Below, piece after piece: positions 7,434 through 15,335 of a DNA stretch of 64,000 nt. The position numbers were made by a program, and so were the translations under genes. The stretch comes from Bombyx mori. Taxonomy: Eukaryota; Arthropoda; Insecta; Lepidoptera; Bombycidae. The stretch lies in the NCBI RefSeq assembly GCF_030269925.1, contig NC_085135.1:4774753-4838752 (forward strand), given 5' to 3'. The stretch's first letter is position 1. Every line of letters starts with the position of its first letter. The notes below the pieces were generated by a model. It was not told where the DNA came from and made no database searches. It worked only from the letters and a program-made list of their open reading frames with translations.

Positions 7434-10415
7434 TTAGTTAGCAAGAACCCCGGATCGGGTAAAGGCCTCCTCCAAAGATGCCCAAGCGTCTCTATCCTGT
7501 GCTACGTCTATCCAGTTTGGGCCAGCTGTTCGTCTAAGATCGTCTTCCCATCTGGTTAGTGGTCTCCCTCGACTTCTCTTGCCCGTTGGGCCGCTCCAAG
7601 ATGTAACTTTCGCAGTCCATCTCTGGTCTGTATATCTCGCGACATGGCCAGCCCATTTCCATTTTAGTTTTAGCGCATAAGTCAGGGCGTCGGTCGCGTT
7701 AGTGGTTCTTCTTATCTTAGTATGCCTTACCTTATCCATCTTCCTTATTTTGAGCATACTCCTCTCCATCCCCCTTTGACAGGTCCTGATTTTATTTGTG
7801 GCTTTAGAGGAGAACTTCCACGTCTGGCACCCATACGTCAGGCATGGTAATAGACTTGAGTTCATAACTTTTGTTTTGATATCTGTGGGCATATTACTTT
7901 TGAAAATTTCCTTTAGGTTCCAAAATTTATTCCATGTCGATTGAACCCTTCTTTCCATTTCTAGTATGTCGCTGTTTTTGGCAAAACTTAGCAGTTTTCC
8001 CAAGTATATGTATTTCTCTACATATTCTAGTGGCTCTCCATTGATTTTTATAGGATTTTTCCATCTGTTGTTGGTCATTATCTTGGTTTTAGTAAGGTTC
8101 ATCTCGAGCCCCACCTTGATACTGGCTTGGTGTAGAGTCTCTATCATGTATTGCATCTGGCCGGCCGTCTCTGACAGAAGTGCTAGGTCGTCTGCGAACC
8201 TAAGATGACTTAAATATTCTCCTTTTATACAAAGTCCTATTTTGTGAAAGTCCAGCTTGCCAATGATGTTTTCCAGGATTGATATAAATAGTATTGGGGA
8301 AAGGGGGTCCCCCTGTCTTACTCCTCTTTGAATGGGAAACCGTGGGCCAATGGACTCGAGTTTGATCCTTCCTTTATTGTTATTGTATATATTTTGGATA
8401 GTCTTTATATATACTTCTTCAACTCCTTGCTCTGCCAAACTTTCCCATATGCTGTTGTGCGAAACGGTGTCGAAAGCTTTTTGGTAGTCAATAAAAGTTA
8501 TATATAGAGTTCTCTGGTGTTCTTGATATTTTTCTATTATTAACTCTATTGTATGGATGTGGTCAATTGTTGAAAAGCCTTTTCTAAAACCCGCTTGTTC
8601 TACTGGTTGTTTTGTTTCTAGTGTTTTACTTATTCGAGTTTTAATAACTGTAGAGAACAATTTGTATAGGCTAGGAAGTAGGCTGATTGGTCTATAGTTG
8701 CCAATATTTTTAGGGTCTCCTTTTTTATATAACAATATGATGTTTGCTTCCGACCACTGAGTGGGAGTTACAGAGTGTTGTAGTATCGAGTTAAAGAGTT
8801 TCGCTAACGGTGCAGCCAGAATTAATTGAGCAGCTTTCAGTGCTTCGTTTGTAATTTTGTCGGAGCCTGGGCTTTTTTCAAGTTTCAGTTTTTTTATTGT
8901 TTCTATGATTTCGTTTTCATTTATCTCTGTATATTTTTTAGATTGGTCTACTTTGCTGTTATTTGGCGTTGTTATATTGTTATTGTTGCTACTGTATAGA
9001 TTTCTATAAAACTCTGTAGCAGTATTGACAATATCTTTTCGTTTGTATATTTCTTTGTCCACATTTTTCAATCCTTTTATCCAGCACTTATTTGTTCGAA
9101 GCTCCTTAAATGGTTTCTTCGTGCTACCGCAAAGCTGTAGGTGTCTCAGTATAGTGTCTTGTTTGTATTTTAAATAATCTTTTTTTATATATTTGTTGAC
9201 TATTTTGTATAAGGCAGAGAGTTCGTTTCTCATGGAACGAGTTTTATTTTTGGTTGACTGTAGTACTTTTCTTCTTTGTAGCAATCTTTCAGTTCTTTCT
9301 TGTAGTATTTTATATTTATAATTTCTCTTGTTTATTTTTGAAATTTTTAGGCTTTCAGAAATAGCATTGCTAATTTTATCATAACAAGTATTTATCGTTT
9401 CGTTTGTTTGGTAGATAGCTGCCTCAGATAGTTTTAGTTTAAGGTTGTCCTTATATTTTTCTATTTCCTTTAGGCTTCTAAGTTGGTATTCTTGTTTATT
9501 TGTAAATCGGGCTCTGCTTAGTTTATGTTTAGAGAGCTTTACTGATCCTCTTATTGCACGATGATCAGATGGGTAGTTCAGGTTCAGAACTTCGAGGTTC
9601 TCAAATAATTTTGGTTGGTTTGTGAGAATGTAGTCAATCTCGTTTTTGTGAAGCCCATTCGGCGAAATCCAAGTCCATTTTCGGTTTGGGTGTTTCTTAA
9701 AACAGGTATTTATTATTGTCAACTTGTGTTCGAGCGCAAAGTTCACAAGTTTCTGGCCTCTGCTATTTCTTGTGCCGTGTCCATGTTTTTTCACGACTAA
9801 ATCTTCGTTTTCTTTAGGGGCTCCTACCTTAGCGTTGAAATCGCCCATAAGTATGATATGTGTGTGTGTAGTTGTTAGTGCTTTCTCAATTGACTCATAT
9901 AATTCTTCAATTTCAGTTTCTTTTGCTTCTGTCGTAGGGAAGTAGACTTGCAGAATGGATATCTTATGGTCTCCTATGTTTAAGTTGAGTATAGCTAAGC
10001 GCTCTGATATACCAATGAAGCTCTCGATATTGTTTTTTATTGTCTTGTTTATTATAAAGCCCACCCCATATTGTCCTGCTGTTTGTCCCTTGTAGCAGAG
10101 TATAAAGTTCTCATGTTCTTTAATTTCACAACCTTGACGTCTTACTTCTGAGATTCCCATAATGTCATATTTTATAGTACTTAAGCATTTTTCTAATTCC
10201 AATAAACGTTCATATGAAGATAGAGTCTTAACATTGTATGTTAATATTTTTAGTTGATGATTTTGTTTAGTGTTTGTGTTCGTAGGGATTGTGATTTTCT
10301 TTGGAGGGTTGTGGTCATAATCCTCCACGGTGACCAACCGGGTTGGGGGATTTGTTATGTTTTTTGTATTTGAATATTTCTTTGTTGGATCTGTGTGGAG
10401 AGGAGCAGCTAATTG
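7434..10415 (-). CDS. RTE-like ORF2: AP endonuclease + reverse transcriptase
   Basis: About 993 aa when counted from the codon after the UAG. The N-terminal third is an AP-like endonuclease: LKILTYNVKTL, ISEVRR, ILMGDFNAKVG, WTWISPNGLHKNEIDYIL and SDHRAI give the catalytic Asn, Glu, Asp/Asn and Asp-His residues. The RT follows, with LYKKGDPKNIGNYRPISLL, AGFRKGFST, FIDYQKAFDTV, QRGVRQGDPLSP and the catalytic HLRFADDLALL. The C-terminus carries GHVARYTDQRWT and RSRGRPLTRWEDDLR, usual for RTE. It nicks target DNA and primes reverse transcription. No ATG occurs between the UAG and the endonuclease core; the first Met is in YDIMGISEV, inside the domain. Translation therefore probably depends on ORF1. 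Confidence 0.92.
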   Translation of the reverse strand, partial: QLAAPLHTDPTKKYSNTKNITNPPTRLVTVEDYDHNPPKKITIPTNTNTKQNHQLKILTYNVKTLSSYERLLELEKCLSTIKYDIMGISEVRRQGCEIKEHENFILCYKGQTAGQYGVGFIINKTIKNNIESFIGISERLAILNLNIGDHKISILQVYFPTTEAKETEIEELYESIEKALTTTHTHIILMGDFNAKVGAPKENEDLVVKKHGHGTRNSRGQKLVNFALEHKLTIINTCFKKHPNRKWTWISPNGLHKNEIDYILTNQPKLFENLEVLNLNYPSDHRAIRGSVKLSKHKLSRARFTNKQEYQLRSLKEIEKYKDNLKLKLSEAAIYQTNETINTCYDKISNAISESLKISKINKRNYKYKILQERTERLLQRRKVLQSTKNKTRSMRNELSALYKIVNKYIKKDYLKYKQDTILRHLQLCGSTKKPFKELRTNKCWIKGLKNVDKEIYKRKDIVNTATEFYRNLYSSNNNNITTPNNSKVDQSKKYTEINENEIIETIKKLKLEKSPGSDKITNEALKAAQLILAAPLAKLFNSILQHSVTPTQWSEANIILLYKKGDPKNIGNYRPISLLPSLYKLFSTVIKTRISKTLETKQPVEQAGFRKGFSTIDHIHTIELIIEKYQEHQRTLYITFIDYQKAFDTVSHNSIWESLAEQGVEEVYIKTIQNIYNNNKGRIKLESIGPRFPIQRGVRQGDPLSPILFISILENIIGKLDFHKIGLCIKGEYLSHLRFADDLALLSETAGQMQYMIETLHQASIKVGLEMNLTKTKIMTNNRWKNPIKINGEPLEYVEKYIYLGKLLSFAKNSDILEMERRVQSTWNKFWNLKEIFKSNMPTDIKTKVMNSSLLPCLTYGCQTWKFSSKATNKIRTCQRGMERSMLKIRKMDKVRHTKIRRTTNATDALTYALKLKWKWAGHVARYTDQRWTAKVTSWSGPTGKRSRGRPLTRWEDDLRRTAGPNWIDVAQDRDAWASLEEAFTRSGVLAN

Positions 10416-10421
10416 CTATGC
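10407..10421 (-). promoter_or_regulatory. putative leaky stop: UAG CAA UUA between ORF1 and ORF2
   Basis: The minus strand reads AAG GCA TAG CAA TTA GCT. The TAG (10418-10416) ends ORF1, and the next codons continue in the same frame into ORF2 with no further stop. UAG followed by CAA UUA matches the CARYYA context known to promote stop-codon readthrough in tobamoviruses. Together with the missing ORF2 start codon, this suggests that an ORF1-ORF2 fusion is made by readthrough. The function is inferred. Confidence 0.65.
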
Positions 10422-11234
10422 CTTGTTTTTGGAGATTTCTTTATCAATTGTAGTGTTTTTATTTGTTAAGAAGTTTAGCATGCCCGGCTTAATTACTCTT
10501 TCTGAGGTACTGTGTGTTCTTCTCGCCATGGGATCGTGCTGTGATTGTGGTTTGTTCTTCTTTTTTGTTTGTGTGTTTATTTCCTTTGGCGTGTCCTCGG
10601 TAGGTTTTGTTGGTGAAGGAGAAAGCTTTCTTTTAGATGTTTGTTTAGGTATGACCAGTTTATCATATTTTAGGAAAGCCATGTTTCCTTTTTCTCTCTC
10701 TATTTTTAACTGTTCTTGTAGTTGTTTCCTCTTTTCTAAGACTTGTTTAGGGTAGTCTTCTTTCATATAGTAACCTGTGTCTTGCAGTGCTCTTTTTTGT
10801 TTAAAGATTTTGATCTTCATGTCCAGGTTTAAGAAAGATACCACTACTGGACGTGGTCTATCGTTTTTCTTTCCTAGTCTTTTAACTTCTTGTAGGTCGC
10901 TATAGGTTAGTTTGACTGAGAAATGTTGTTCTAACCATTTAAGCATATTTTTTCCTAGGATATCATATGAAGATTCCAGTTCTTCGATGCCGAAGAAAAC
11001 TATATTTCTTTGTCTGGCTTGCTTTTCTAGAAAGCTGATTCTTTTCTCCTGATTATCTACTATTTCTTTTAATTTTTCATGTTTCTCTTCTAGGGCAAAA
11101 AATTTTTCCTCTAATATTTTATTTATATTTTGTGTAACTTGTTGTGTCACGTTTTCACCACTTTCTCTAATAGCTTTTTTGTGATCGTCTAATTCCAGTT
11201 GGATTACTTTTAGAGCTTTCATAATTTCATCCAT
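10416..11234 (-). CDS. RTE-like ORF1: coiled-coil nucleic-acid-binding protein
   Basis: 272 aa from an ATG at 11234. Residues about 30-75 are rich in E, K and L heptads (KILEEKFFALEEKHEKLKEI), indicating a coiled coil. Next comes RNIVFFGIEELE and EVKRLGKKNDRPRPVVVSFL, the pattern of the RRM-like domain of L1-type ORF1 proteins. The C-terminal tail is basic (KRKLSPSPTKP, TKKKNKPQ). The predicted role is binding element RNA as a trimer or multimer. Many RTE elements have no such ORF1 or only a short one, so this is notable. It shares its frame with ORF2. Confidence 0.85.
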   Translation of the reverse strand: MDEIMKALKVIQLELDDHKKAIRESGENVTQQVTQNINKILEEKFFALEEKHEKLKEIVDNQEKRISFLEKQARQRNIVFFGIEELESSYDILGKNMLKWLEQHFSVKLTYSDLQEVKRLGKKNDRPRPVVVSFLNLDMKIKIFKQKRALQDTGYYMKEDYPKQVLEKRKQLQEQLKIEREKGNMAFLKYDKLVIPKQTSKRKLSPSPTKPTEDTPKEINTQTKKKNKPQSQHDPMARRTHSTSERVIKPGMLNFLTNKNTTIDKEISKNKA

Positions 11235-11806
11235 GATTGTTATTGTGGTTTATCAGTAGTAATTTGTTTACATGTATGTGTCGCCTTCTAGTGGCAAGTC
11301 TTGATATTTATTTCGAGCGGAACGTTAGATCGATGTGATTGTAAGCTGTTTCAGAACCCAAGTAGCTTTGTCGGACTTTGAAGTAGTACGTGCTTGTTTT
11401 AGCAGATGGCGTTGCTAGGGTCAGAGTATTTTAGATGATTTTGAAAAAAACGGTGCTTCTTATTATAAAAGAGGTTATGTTTTCACTAAGATGTATTTAT
11501 TATCACTTTTATTCATTCTTAAACACTCTTTAGCACCAAATAATGAACAAAGACCGTCCAAAAAGTCTTGTACTTGATTATAAACGCGAACAGTTCACAC
11601 AAAAAGGTTCACAAGTCACTAGTAACTTTTGGTCGTTTTACTTTCTTCGGATAGTGTCTTTGTTGGTATCTTCAATATATGACGTTATTTATCAAATTTC
11701 CTTCCACAATATCTCTTTATTTTGATGATATATACTTTTTAAATATTTTTATATGAATGTTTTTAACGGAGCCGATGCTAACTGTGGCACTATAGCGCCC
11801 TCTCTC
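11235..11806 (-). promoter_or_regulatory. 5' UTR of RTE-like LINE
   Basis: Non-coding 572 bases between the right target duplication and the ORF1 ATG. It should contain the internal promoter by analogy with other LINEs, but I see no defined core motif. A 60-codon plus-strand ORF here has no support. Confidence 0.5.
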
Positions 11807-12109
11807 CGGATCTCAGTTACCAGGTCATAAAATCCATTAAAAATGTAGGAATAATTCCAGCGCACCCTGGCGGCCGTAGATTACCATGTATTCTCGAAGT
11901 ATTTATAGTCTGTGGCATATCACTTTTTACATCGAAAAATACTTTTTGGCGGGAACGCGAGCAGTGAAGTTGTGTGATTTGTTTTATTTTGTCTATTTAG
12001 TGTTTCTTCAGGTTTAAATGTGTAATAACGGTGGTTTATTAACTGTTTAATATCTGTGAAAGTGCACAAATGTGGGAAAATGAAACAAAGCTGCTAGCAA
12101 CTAGCTGCT

Positions 12110-12151
12110 GGAACCCGAGAAGTTACGTCTAGACGTAACTTCTCGGGTTCC
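12110..12151. repeat. perfect 42-bp palindrome
   Basis: The half ggaacccgagaagttacgtct is followed immediately by its exact reverse complement, with no spacer and the centre between 12130 and 12131. The sister unit (13016-13040) has only one arm, gacgtaacttctcgggttcc. The palindrome therefore arose in or was lost from one copy. It could form a cruciform in DNA or a perfect hairpin in RNA. Confidence 0.97.
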
Positions 12152-12177
12152 TCCAAAAAGTCCACTGAAAAAATCTC

Positions 12178-12634
12178 AAATCAAATCAAATCAAAAAAAA
12201 TTTTATTCAACATAAATGAAAGTACATACTTGTTGAACGTCAAAAAAAAAACTACCGCCAATTCACAAGAACTAGCCTCCGTCCTGAGAAGAATTGGCAA
12301 GAAACTCAGCGGGCATGTCTTTTTTTTTTACATATGAAATTATTATTTATTTATTTTTTAATATTAGATTTTTTTTTAAATATGAATTTTTTACAATGAG
12401 TAATATAACGTAACAATTACTACAATATTGAAATGCCTGGAGCGAGCAACTCATTCCCACTTTGTGCAATCTTCTAGATAATCATTGACTTTATAGTAAG
12501 CTTTATTGCACAGATGTTCTTTATTAGTTTTCTTAAACCTATGTATATGTAGGTTCTGAACATCTTGTGGGATTTTGTTGTACAGGCGCACAGACAAACA
12601 CCCGAATGAATTTCGTATCTTAATCATCTCTATC
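12178..12634 (-). mobile_element. 5'-truncated LINE 3' end
   Basis: Begins with (AATC)n and an AT tract and contains the block gaattggcaagaaactcagc typical of lepidopteran LINE tails. On the minus strand, 12600-12430 reads VRLYNKIPQDVQNLHIHRFK and then KAYYKVNDYLEDCTKW, the C-terminus of CR1-like reverse transcriptase proteins. It interrupts unit 1 of the surrounding repeat at gaaaaaatctca / ctatctcagtaaat, with a short duplication near atctca. Confidence 0.7.
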
Positions 12635-13285
12635 TCAGTAAATGACCACCATTTTACTGCGATTATATTTCATCCCATATCATCTCATTTCATTAAATTT
12701 CATCCCAGTTGATTAATGTCTCAAATTAATCATCTTCATTTCATTTCACTCCATATTATCATTTTTCATAAAATTAAGAATATAAAGTAAAATAAGACAT
12801 GACTTAAAGGTCTTAGTTACCAGGTCATAAAATCTCTTAAAAAAAAAACATCGAAAAAGGACTTTTTGGCGGGAACGCGAGGAGTGAAGTTGTGTGATTT
12901 GTTTTATTTTGTCTATTTAGTGTTTCTTCAGGTTTAAATGTGTAATAATGGTGGTTTATTAACTGTTTAATATCTGTGAAAGTGCACAAATGTGGGATAA
13001 TGAAACAAAGCTGCTGGACGTAACTTCTCGGGTTCCTCCAAAAAGTCCACTGAAAAAATCTCAGTAAATGACCACCATTTTACTGCGATTATATTTCATC
13101 CCATATCATCTCATTTCATTAAATTTCATCCCAGTTGATTAATGTCTCAAATTAATCATCTTCATTTCATTTCACTCCATATTATCATTTTTCATAAAAT
13201 TAAGAAAATAAAGTAAAATAAGACATGACTTAAAGGTCTTAGTTACCAGGTCATAAAATCTCTTAAAAAAAAAATACATCTAAAA

Positions 13286-13430
13286 AAAGTCAGGATCGAA
13301 ATTTTTGAGCGAGCTATAGTTTGTGGTGATAAAATTAATAATTTCAAGTAGATTAATTGTTGTAATTGATATAACTAGTTAATATCAGTAAAATAAAGTT
13401 GTGAGTGATTGATATAATATACAATTTAGG
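13286..13430. repeat. module B, AT-rich repeat recurring at three loci
   Basis: The stretch from gtttgtggtgataaaatt to gatataatatacaatttagg occurs here, at 62669-62780, and truncated at 63176-63246. The preceding gtcaggatcgaaatttttgag is shared with 63145. Here it is followed directly by the TRIM LTR. It has no coding potential and its family is unknown. Confidence 0.75.
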
Positions 13431-13607
13431 TGTGGCGGGTAGCCATCATACAACGCAAGATAATTGACAGATGCCTGAATCTCGCTTATGACATTTTCAA
13501 GATAAAGCGCATATATACAAGTTCCGAACAACAACATTCGGACCGTCGGTCTACCGACCAAATATCACCCGCTCGGTGGAAGATCTTCCCTTTGTCGTAT
13601 ACCTACA
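13431..13607 (+). repeat. TRIM-1 5' LTR
   Basis: 177 bases from tgtggcgggtagcc to cctaca, nearly identical to both LTRs of TRIM-2 in opposite orientation. It contains cgcatatatacaagttcc, a possible TATA-like core. Confidence 0.88.
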
Positions 13608-13610
13608 AAC

Positions 13611-13630
13611 TGGTGACCTGCGACGAGATG
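13611..13630 (+). promoter_or_regulatory. TRIM-1 primer-binding site
   Basis: TGGTGACC begins three bases after the LTR and is followed by gatgtgaacacgcaacc. TRIM-2 has tggtgaccccaacgtga at the same place. A TGG start pairs with the CCA end of a tRNA. I do not assign the tRNA. Confidence 0.7.
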
Positions 13631-13928
13631 TGAACACGCAACCTTCTGATTCATCATCAGCGCATCAAGAACTTCGGCTACCATAATCCCCGCATTCTCG
13701 CAGATAAAAGCACGTCATTGACAGTCGTCCCACAGCAAGCCAGCATCGCAGCCTCAACAGGACCATCGCAGCCGACTCACCGCGCTTCCTGGTCCTACGG
13801 CACGCAACTTCACTGCCTCATCACGCCGCTGCAGTTCATCGCAGCCCACGACCGGATCATCAACGCTTGGGGTCACACATCTCCGCCGTGGCAGCTCTGC
13901 ATCACATGGACTACGCACGACACGCACG

Positions 13929-14526
13929 TAATAACAATTTTATCTAACAACAACCTAAGAATTAGCAATTTAGTAATTCTACACTATATATTTGTTGAAT
14001 TGCATATTGAAGCATAGTTCAAAACAGTTACTTCATCAGGAACATCTATCTATTGAGTAATAATAATACCATTATGTAATAATCATTGTATATTCATTTA
14101 TTTATGATAAATGGCAAATAGAAACATTTTACATACATAATAATATTTATTTAATAACGTAATAATTATACTTATCTTTTAATTCACAATGTCCACACTT
14201 ATACACAGTATCAAGCCAGAGAGAGAGCTCCGCACCGCCCGACGTCTCAACCGAGAATGAATCGAGATTGGTCGGCGCAGGGGCTTTTGTAGGCGGTGAC
14301 AAACAACTATGCGTCATACTTGTTTGTCATCGCTCGAACGTTGGCTTTAATTTAAAATTGTATTTACTGCAATTATTTATAAATATATTATTACTTAATT
14401 TATTAACATTATTTGCGTTATATTTCTATACCTATACATAGGCATAAACTATCAATATATTATTACTTAATTTACTAACATTATTTGTGTTATATATCTA
14501 TACCTATACATAGGCATAAGCTATCA
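13929..14526 (-). repeat. Gypsy-B 3' LTR
   Basis: 598 bases from taataacaattttatc to gcataagctatca, with the same sequence as 19325-19922. Within it, a block of about 70 bases around ctatacctatacataggcat is duplicated. Just inside the element lie cggccatactgac and cgtcctcgaag, whose complement includes the purine run gaggacgaag, a weak polypurine-tract candidate. Confidence 0.93.
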
Positions 14527-14729
14527 CGGCCATACTGACAGTACTTCGTCCTCGAAGTATTGTGTTACTATTTTATTTATAATATATGAGTAGGTATATG
14601 CGATTCATTAATCAACATAATATACATGGCACAGAAAAAAAAAGAAAGTAGTCAAAACATTTCAAACAAGTCGAATGAATCATTTGTATAGACACGATGG
14701 TCCCCTTTAAATAAGTAACAGAGTAATTT

Positions 14730-15127
14730 GCCAACTACATAGACATGTCGATCACATTCACCCGCTGCTTGTGAGATAATCGACACCAAATAGAAGGTCG
14801 ACCAGCGGTACTCTGACTTCGAGTAATGCCAACTACATAGACATGTCAATCACATTCACCCGCTGCTTGTGAGATAATTGACACCAAATAGTAGGCCGAC
14901 CAGCGGTACTCGGATTGAAAAATTATTGAGTAATGCCAACTACATAGACATGTCAATCACATTCACCCGCTGCCTGTGAGATAATTGACACCAAATAGAA
15001 GGCCGACCAGCGGTACTCGGATTGAAAAATTATTGAGTAATGCCAACTACATAGACATGTCAATCACATTCACCCGCTGCCTGTGAGATAATTGACACCA
15101 AATAGTAGGCCGACCAGCGGTACTCAG
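14730..15127 (-). repeat. 98/107-bp tandem repeats in Gypsy-B 3' UTR, four copies
   Basis: Units starting gccaactacatagacatg occur at 14730, 14828, 14935 and 15042, and each contains cattcacccgctgc, gataattgacaccaaatag and gaccagcggtactc. The first unit is 98 bases and more divergent, the next two are 107, and the last stops after ggtactc. Lying between the pol stop and the LTR, they form part of the transcript's 3' UTR. Confidence 0.93.
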
Positions 15128-15335
15128 ACAGATAAAATTTAAAGCCAAATATTTTTACTCATTCACAATATGACGTGAGTTTCTCAATTTCTTTTTGTAC
15201 CATGTATATATTTTTAGTAACATTTTATGTAGGTAACCCATGTTCTTAAAAAAAAAACTAATTTAAATACAAAACATTATATAGTTGAAAAATAAATATA
15301 ATCATCAAACAATTATAATCTTGAAATCTAAGAAA
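15128..15335 (-). other. Gypsy-B 3' UTR, proximal part
   Basis: AT-rich non-coding sequence directly after the pol stop. There is no env-like ORF between pol and LTR, so the element has gag-pol only. Confidence 0.6.

Larger units (their letters stand above)
7311..11806 (-). mobile_element. full-length RTE-like LINE with 13-bp target duplication
   Basis: The direct repeat cggatctcagtta occurs at 7298-7310 and 11807-11819 and brackets a 4.5-kb unit. On the minus strand it has a 572-base 5' UTR, ORF1 (11234-10416), one in-frame UAG, ORF2 (to 7434) and a short 3' UTR ending in a TTA microsatellite at 7311-7331, typical of RTE elements. Both frames are free of other stops, so the insertion looks young. 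The unbroken target resembles repeat sequence found again at 12830 and 63020 (cagttaccaggtcat). Confidence 0.9.
11820..13272. repeat. unclassified repeat array: two 425-bp units plus a partial unit
   Basis: Unit 2 (about 12846-13272) and unit 1 (about 11935-12171 plus 12635-12850) share CTTTTTGGCGGGAACGCGAG, gtgcacaaatgtgggaaaatg, CTTCTCGGGTTCCTCCAAAA, taaatgaccaccattttac and a tail ttagttaccaggtcataaa followed by an A run. A partial tail-like unit lies at 11811-11935. Unit 1 is broken by a LINE tail at 12178-12634. The same tail with gtaggaataattccagcgc returns at 62930-63150. No coding capacity is visible. The A-rich tail suggests a SINE- or LINE-derived family, but I cannot name it. Confidence 0.7.

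Noticed and set aside
13718..14017. Plus-strand ORF of 99 aa in the TRIM interior
   Set aside because: It extends from TRIM interior into the Gypsy-B LTR across an insertion junction, so it cannot be an ancestral gene.
14527..15335. env gene in Gypsy-B
   Set aside because: Only tandem repeats and AT-rich UTR lie between pol and the LTR; no ORF with signal peptide or membrane segment.
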